Below are positions 6,582-9,680 of a stretch of DNA of 9,680 nucleotides, in pieces. This stretch comes from Gammaproteobacteria bacterium (lineage in GTDB: Bacteria > Pseudomonadota > Gammaproteobacteria > UWMA-0217). Below the pieces are notes generated by a model that had not been told where the DNA came from, did not search any database, and saw only the letters and a list, made by a program, of their open reading frames with translations. Numbering within the stretch: the first letter of the stretch is position 1; the number at the start of each line of letters is the position of its first letter. Location of the stretch: positions 1-9,680 of the forward strand of contig DRPO01000500.1 of NCBI GenBank assembly GCA_011330835.1. The letters are read 5' to 3'. The position numbers were made by a program, and so were the translations under genes.

Positions 6582-6589
6582 CCGGAGGG

Positions 6590-6683
6590 AGCCAACCTGG
6601 CTTCACGGCTCGGTGTTGCGCCGCTTGGCAAGGGCTCGGCATTCCCTGCGCGGCGCGCCTTGATCCGTGAAGCCAGGTTGGCT
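6590..6683. repeat. right long hairpin inside the 268-bp element
   Basis: The 19-base arm AGCCAACCTGGCTTCACGG (6590-6608) is perfectly complementary to 6665-6683. Inside, GCGCCGC pairs with GCGGCGC and AGGG with CCCT, the same architecture as the left hairpin. The basal arm sequence is unrelated to that of the left hairpin, although the distal parts are inverted copies. Confidence 0.8.
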
Positions 6684-6739
6684 CTGAATGAGGCTTTGCT
6701 ATCGTTTGTCTTAGTAAGGCATCCCGCCATCAAAATCCG

Positions 6740-6745
6740 TACAAT
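6740..6745 (+). promoter_or_regulatory. candidate -10 element of the oxidoreductase gene
   Basis: TACAAT lies 46 bases before the ATG at 6791, just outside the right end of the inverted-repeat element. No acceptable -35 hexamer is found at 16-18 bases; the corresponding DNA would be at the edge of the element. Weak, single-hexamer evidence. Confidence 0.25.
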
Positions 6746-6790
6746 AGCCCGTTCCCGAATTGCCATCGAACAAATCCAACGGAATCCACA

Positions 6791-7918
6791 ATGAAAAAGG
6801 TCACGATAGTCGGAGCAGGCTTTGGCGCCCTGACCGCCGCCCGCACGCTGCGGAAACTGAAATCGAATGTCGAAATCACGCTGGTCGCGCCGCGACCGGA
6901 GTTCGTCTACCTGCCGAGCATTATCTGGATTCCGTCCGGGCTGCGCCAGCCAGAGGATTTGGTCATCCCGCTGGACAATTTCTTCCGCCGCCACAAGATC
7001 CGTTACCATCAAGCCAGCGCGACCGGGCTGGATCATGGGGGCCGCACCCTGCTGACGGACAACGGCGAGATCGACAATGATGCGCTGGTGATCGCCTCCG
7101 GCGGTCGGTTCATCAAAAAACTGCCCGGCATCGAACACATTATCACGCCCTGCGAGGGCGTCGCGGCCGGCATGAAAATCCGCGACCGCCTCCAGCGGAT
7201 GAGCGGCGGAACCATCGCCATCGGCTTCGGCGGCAACCCCAAGGAACCCTCCGCCATGCGCGGCGGCCCGATGTTCGAATTCCTGTTTGGCATCGACGAA
7301 CTGCTGCGCAAACAGAAGCGCCGCGACGCGTTCAAGCTCATCTTCTTCACCCCCGCGCCCAAGCCTGGCGCGCGCCTCGGCCCCAAGGCGGTCGAAGGAC
7401 TGCTGCGAGAAATGAAAAAACGCGGCATCGAAACCCATCTGGGTCACAAGATGAAAGGCTTTACCGAAAGCAGCGTCATCACCGAAGGAGGAGAATTCCA
7501 GGCCGACCTGATCCTGTTCATGCCCGGCATGACCGGTAACCAATGGTTCGACAACACTGAACTGCCCCGCTCCCCCGGCGGCCTGATCCGGGCCGACCGT
7601 TACTGCCGCGTCTCCGGCTGGAATCGCGTCTACGTCGCCGGCGACTCCGGCAGCTTCCCCGGCCCCGACTGGCTGCCCAAGCAAGCCCACATGGCCGATC
7701 TGCAAGCCGCCGCCGCCGCGAAAAACCTGCTGAGCGAACTGAACGGCGAGTCCCCCGACGCCACCTACAAACCGGAACTGATCTGCATCGTGGACGCCCA
7801 CTCCAGGGGCATGCTGGTCGCGCGCACGCCCAAACGCAGCCTGGTGCTCCCTCCTTCGCGGCTGTTCCACTGGAGCAAGCGGTGGTTCGAGAAACAATAT
7901 CTCAAGGCAATTCGGTAG
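6791..7918 (+). CDS. FAD-dependent NAD(P)/quinone oxidoreductase, SQR-like
   Basis: 375 residues. The N-terminal KVTIVGAGFGALTAARTLRK holds the GxGxxG dinucleotide motif (residues 8-13) that binds FAD; a second Rossmann strand is GGTIAIGFGG (139-148), and the FAD-ribityl motif VYVAGDSGS is at 280-288. The general form, the PKQAHMADLQAAAAAKNL segment (296-313), and the basic amphipathic C-terminus HWSKRWFEKQYLKAIR place it near sulfide:quinone oxidoreductases, flavocytochrome c sulfide dehydrogenase and type II NADH dehydrogenases. Only three cysteines are present: C121, C272 and C332. C332 in LICIVDAHSRG may match the C-terminal catalytic Cys of SQR, but the central one expected near GGPMFEF (159-165) is absent, so canonical sulfide oxidation is doubtful. 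There is no signal peptide; a peripheral inner-membrane enzyme is likely. GGAA six bases before the ATG is a weak ribosome site. The electron donor is unknown. Confidence 0.85.
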   Translation: MKKVTIVGAGFGALTAARTLRKLKSNVEITLVAPRPEFVYLPSIIWIPSGLRQPEDLVIPLDNFFRRHKIRYHQASATGLDHGGRTLLTDNGEIDNDALVIASGGRFIKKLPGIEHIITPCEGVAAGMKIRDRLQRMSGGTIAIGFGGNPKEPSAMRGGPMFEFLFGIDELLRKQKRRDAFKLIFFTPAPKPGARLGPKAVEGLLREMKKRGIETHLGHKMKGFTESSVITEGGEFQADLILFMPGMTGNQWFDNTELPRSPGGLIRADRYCRVSGWNRVYVAGDSGSFPGPDWLPKQAHMADLQAAAAAKNLLSELNGESPDATYKPELICIVDAHSRGMLVARTPKRSLVLPPSRLFHWSKRWFEKQYLKAIR

Positions 7919-7946
7919 CTTCCTTGCGGATGCTCCACGACAGGCA

Positions 7947-7957
7947 TCAGGTATACT
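7947..7957 (+). promoter_or_regulatory. candidate promoter motif of dcd
   Basis: TCAGGTATACT contains the -10-like hexamer TATACT (7952-7957), 24 bases before the dcd ATG, predicting a leader of roughly 18 bases. The same TCAGGTA core precedes the flippase and outer-membrane protein genes. A -35 hexamer is not clear, and no Shine-Dalgarno precedes the start. Confidence 0.4.
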
Positions 7958-7981
7958 TTCTATTCTCGTCCCGTTCCGACC

Positions 7982-8548
7982 ATGACCATCAAATCCGATA
8001 ACTGGATCCGCCGCATGGCGCTCGACCACGGCATGATCGAGCCTTTCGAGCAAGGCCAGGTGCGCCACAATGGCGATGACCGCATCGTCTCCTATGGCAC
8101 TTCGAGCTATGGCTACGATGTGCGCTGCGCCCCCGAGTTCAAGATCTTCACCAATATCAACTCGGCGGTGGTCGACCCCAAGGGTTTCGACGCCGACAGC
8201 TTTGTCGATGTGCATTCCGATGTCTGCATCATCCCGCCGAATTCCTTCGCGCTGGCCCGCACCATCGAGTATTTCCGCATCCCGCGCAATGTGCTGACCA
8301 TCTGTCTGGGCAAATCCACCTATGCGCGTTGCGGCATTATCGTCAACGTCACCCCTCTGGAGCCGGAATGGGAGGGCCACGTCACCCTGGAGTTTTCCAA
8401 CACCACCCCGTTGCCGGCCAAGATCTACGCCAACGAAGGCGTCGCCCAGATGCTGTTTTTCGAGTCCGATGAAATCTGCGAGACTTCCTACAAGGATCGC
8501 GGCGGCAAATACCAGGGGCAAAGGGGCGTCACCCTGCCCAAGACCTGA
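7982..8548 (+). CDS. dcd: dCTP deaminase
   Basis: 188 residues, the same length and nearly the same sequence along its length as the Pseudomonas type. The enzyme converts dCTP to dUTP and ammonia in the cytosol; dUTPase then supplies dUMP for thymidylate synthesis. The active site is clear: GKSTYARCGIIVNVTPLEPE (residues 110-129) carries the phosphate-binding Ser112 and Arg116, and E137 in VTLEFSN matches catalytic Glu138 of E. coli Dcd. The C-terminal YKDRGGKYQGQRGVTLPK closes over the triphosphate. The start MTIKSDNWIRRMA corresponds to the family start, although no Shine-Dalgarno is visible. It is transcribed alone or after the oxidoreductase, 63 bases upstream. Bifunctional dCTP deaminase/dUTPase is less likely on this sequence type. 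Confidence 0.97.
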   Translation: MTIKSDNWIRRMALDHGMIEPFEQGQVRHNGDDRIVSYGTSSYGYDVRCAPEFKIFTNINSAVVDPKGFDADSFVDVHSDVCIIPPNSFALARTIEYFRIPRNVLTICLGKSTYARCGIIVNVTPLEPEWEGHVTLEFSNTTPLPAKIYANEGVAQMLFFESDEICETSYKDRGGKYQGQRGVTLPKT

Positions 8549-8657
8549 ACATCGTGATCCAGGTGGAACAATTCCCCTTCGGAGCGTTGCATGATGCTAT
8601 CCATTCGGAGAAGTTAGAACCAGATCACCGATGGTTGCGGGCAAGATGCGTATAACA

Positions 8658-8680
8658 ACTACCCACTTCAGGTAGTCTGT
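8658..8680 (+). promoter_or_regulatory. candidate promoter motif and small hairpin before the outer-membrane protein gene
   Basis: CACTTCAGGTAGTCTGT (8664-8680) matches the motif before the flippase at 15 of 17 positions. TAGTCT would be a poor -10. ACTACC (8658-8663) and GGTAGT (8671-8676) form a six-base-pair hairpin with the loop CACTTCA, so the motif may also be an operator or RNA structure. TATAAC at 8651-8656 is another possible -10. The remainder of the gap 8549-8657 shows no feature and no clear terminator. Confidence 0.35.
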
Positions 8681-8691
8681 TCATAACCATC

Positions 8692-9237
8692 ATGATCGCA
8701 TTTTTCCGAGTATTGCTGGCCCTCGCCTGCCTCTTTTCTCTGACCCCGCTCTTTGCCGAGGACGACCTGGATGACTTCGATGAACTGGACGTGCGCTACG
8801 CCTGGTTCTGGGGCCTGCAGGCTGGCGCCTCCACTTTCGATTTCACTGGCGCCGAGGGCAGCGACCCGGATCCCGACATCGGCTACCTGCGACTGGCGAA
8901 AATGTATGAACATTTCGCCTTCGAAGTCCGCGTCGGCGGTCATATGGGCGTCAGCAATTCCGGCCGTTACGGCATCAACACCTCTTATGGCCTCTACCTC
9001 GAACCTCGCATCCCGCTGGGCAAGAAAATGGGCCTCTACCTGCTGGGCGGCTACGGCGGCGTCAATTTCGATACAGAGGTCTTCAGCGCCATAACCGGCA
9101 GCAGCGGAACCTACGGCGCCGGCCTGTGGTTCTCGACCACCCGCCGCTTCCGCATCGAGCTGGAAAAACTGCGGCTCTACGAAAAGAAAGCCATCAAGAT
9201 CGACTCGCTGACGCTGGGTTTCACCTACGATTTCTAA
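8692..9237 (+). CDS. small outer-membrane beta-barrel protein, secreted
   Basis: 181 residues. The N-terminus MIAFFRVLLALACLFSLTPL followed by FA|EDD is a clear Sec signal peptide with likely cleavage after A22. A very acidic stretch (EDDLDDFDELD, 23-33) follows. The remainder alternates polar and hydrophobic residues with many Gly/Tyr/Phe, for example YGLYLEPRIPLG, MGLYLLGGYGGVNF, TYGAGLWFS and LTLGFTYDF, as in eight-stranded outer-membrane barrels (OmpA-like / OMP_b-brl superfamily). It ends in phenylalanine, the BAM recognition signal. Mature length of about 159 residues fits an eight-strand barrel without a peptidoglycan-binding domain. The specific function is unknown. The start is set by the signal peptide; no Shine-Dalgarno is seen. 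It stands alone, followed by a repeat-filled gap. Confidence 0.85.
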   Translation: MIAFFRVLLALACLFSLTPLFAEDDLDDFDELDVRYAWFWGLQAGASTFDFTGAEGSDPDPDIGYLRLAKMYEHFAFEVRVGGHMGVSNSGRYGINTSYGLYLEPRIPLGKKMGLYLLGGYGGVNFDTEVFSAITGSSGTYGAGLWFSTTRRFRIELEKLRLYEKKAIKIDSLTLGFTYDF

Positions 9238-9268
9238 CCCGCGTTTCTCACCGGATACGCGCATTCTC

Positions 9269-9429
9269 TACTTCTCGCGTTCAAAAATACCCCATTTAAG
9301 GCGCGCATCTTTTCGCCGATAGCCGCGTTGTAAAAACTCGCCATAGTCCCACTATGCCTGCGTTTTTACGCCTTGCTCTCGACGAAAACCTACGCACACT
9401 AAATGGGGTATTCTTGAACGCAAGAGGTA
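9269..9429. repeat. 161-bp long imperfect palindrome, copy 2 of dispersed family
   Basis: Same family and orientation as 3999-4167. The loop-proximal segment CACTATGCCTGCGTTTTTAC is identical in both copies. Arms are CTTCTCGCGTTC...AATACCCCATTTA at the left and TAAATGGGGTATTCTTGAAC at the right. At the centre CATAGT-CCC-ACTATG forms a perfect hairpin tip that is imperfect in copy 1. It begins 32 bases after the outer-membrane protein gene. Confidence 0.88.
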
Positions 9430-9545
9430 TCAATAGTTGCAAAAGTACCCGCACTCTGTATCCCGAGATAAGCGCGTCGCAATGCCCCCAGCCACACTTG
9501 TGGGAAGGATTGAGGTGGGCGTTTCACGCCATCGCCGAACCTCTT

Positions 9546-9623
9546 CGTCATTCCCGCGAAAGCGGGAATCCAGCACCTCGCTCTGGATTCCGGGTCTTCG
9601 CTCCACTCAGCCCGGAATGACGG
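9546..9623. repeat. 78-bp palindromic intergenic repeat, dRS3-like, copy 2
   Basis: Inverted copy of 639-716 (about 71 of 78 identical, no gaps). It contains ATTCCCGCGAAAGCGGGAAT at 9550-9569, fitting the dRS3 pattern ATTCCC-N8-GGGAAT, followed by a second stem between ATTCCGGG and CCCGGAAT. The two inverted copies flank all complete genes of the window. Confidence 0.85.
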
Positions 9624-9664
9624 ACTGGGAGCGAGCTGGTGGGATTTGTTCGTGGAGACCCTAA

Positions 9665-9677
9665 CCCTCTCAGAGGG
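9665..9677. repeat. short palindrome at window edge
   Basis: CCCTCT-C-AGAGGG is a perfect six-base-pair inverted repeat. The surrounding CCCTAACCCTCTCAGAGGGA resembles a short intergenic palindrome type common in proteobacteria, but the window ends here. Bases 9430-9545 show no feature. Confidence 0.35.
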
Positions 9678-9680
9678 AAC

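Larger units (their letters stand above)
6450..6717. mobile_element. 268-bp MITE-like element with 34-bp terminal inverted repeats
   Basis: The left end 6450-6483 begins TTACTAAGACAAACGATAGC and is repeated in inverted form at 6684-6717 with one mismatch in 34 (the first 27 bases are perfect). Between them are two long hairpins, 6483-6581 and 6590-6683. No open frame encoding a transposase fits inside, so the element would be non-autonomous and moved by an enzyme encoded elsewhere. I could not find a convincing target-site duplication; the flanks are ...AAATGCGGG and GGCATCCCG.... The terminal TTA/TAA could conceal a TA-type duplication. The perfect termini suggest recent insertion or recent activity. 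An alternative is a structured RNA gene or a large REP-type cruciform. It occupies the 382-base gap 6409-6790. Confidence 0.85.

Noticed and set aside
6252..6794. 180-residue open frame through the inverted-repeat element
   Set aside because: It reads across both terminal repeats and both hairpins and ends in the next gene; there is no protein-like pattern or ribosome site.
6350..8521. 723-residue open frame on the - strand
   Set aside because: It runs antisense through dcd, the oxidoreductase and the inverted-repeat element, and shows no domain; it is a shadow.
8549..8600. Rho-independent terminator after dcd
   Set aside because: ACCTG/CAGGT can pair with a 12-base loop, but the stem is weak and no T-run follows.

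Overview
The window reads as a GC-rich gammaproteobacterial chromosome segment. The ParC protein closely follows the E. coli subunit, the dCTP deaminase is of the 188-residue form known from Pseudomonas, and HtpX is of the standard enterobacterial/pseudomonad type. I cannot name the species. No rRNA, tRNA, transposase, CRISPR array or phage gene is visible.

Layout: positions 1-609 hold the 3' part of a flavodoxin-like NAD(P)H-dependent FMN reductase (+). It converges on htpX (-, 780-1646), and a palindromic repeat lies in the gap. Upstream of htpX on the same strand is parC (-, 1703-3970). The 614-base gap 3971-4584 is packed with repeats: a 169-bp long imperfect palindrome touching the parC promoter region, then a 22-bp minisatellite bracketed by inverted half-elements. 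The + strand then carries a Wzx-like polysaccharide flippase (4585-6030), a small unknown protein (6172-6408), a 268-bp transposase-less inverted-repeat element (6450-6717), an FAD-dependent oxidoreductase related to sulfide:quinone oxidoreductases (6791-7918), dcd (7982-8548) and a small secreted beta-barrel outer-membrane protein (8692-9237). The last 443 bases contain a second copy of the 169-bp palindrome family and a second, inverted copy of the palindromic repeat from the first gap.

The genes do not form one pathway. They are mostly single-gene units: DNA topology, membrane proteolysis, envelope polysaccharide export, redox, pyrimidine nucleotide supply and an outer-membrane protein. 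Three + strand genes that lack a Shine-Dalgarno sequence (flippase, dcd, outer-membrane protein) share a TCAGGTA-type motif just upstream that probably contains the promoter -10 element.

The most notable content is between the genes. Four kinds of structured repeat occupy most of the larger gaps, and paired copies show compensatory base changes, so pairing ability rather than primary sequence appears to be what is kept. The best candidate for something undescribed is the 268-bp element at 6450-6717. It has near-perfect 34-bp terminal inverted repeats enclosing two long hairpins whose tips are inverted copies of each other. The family with copies at 3999-4167 and 9269-9429 is second.
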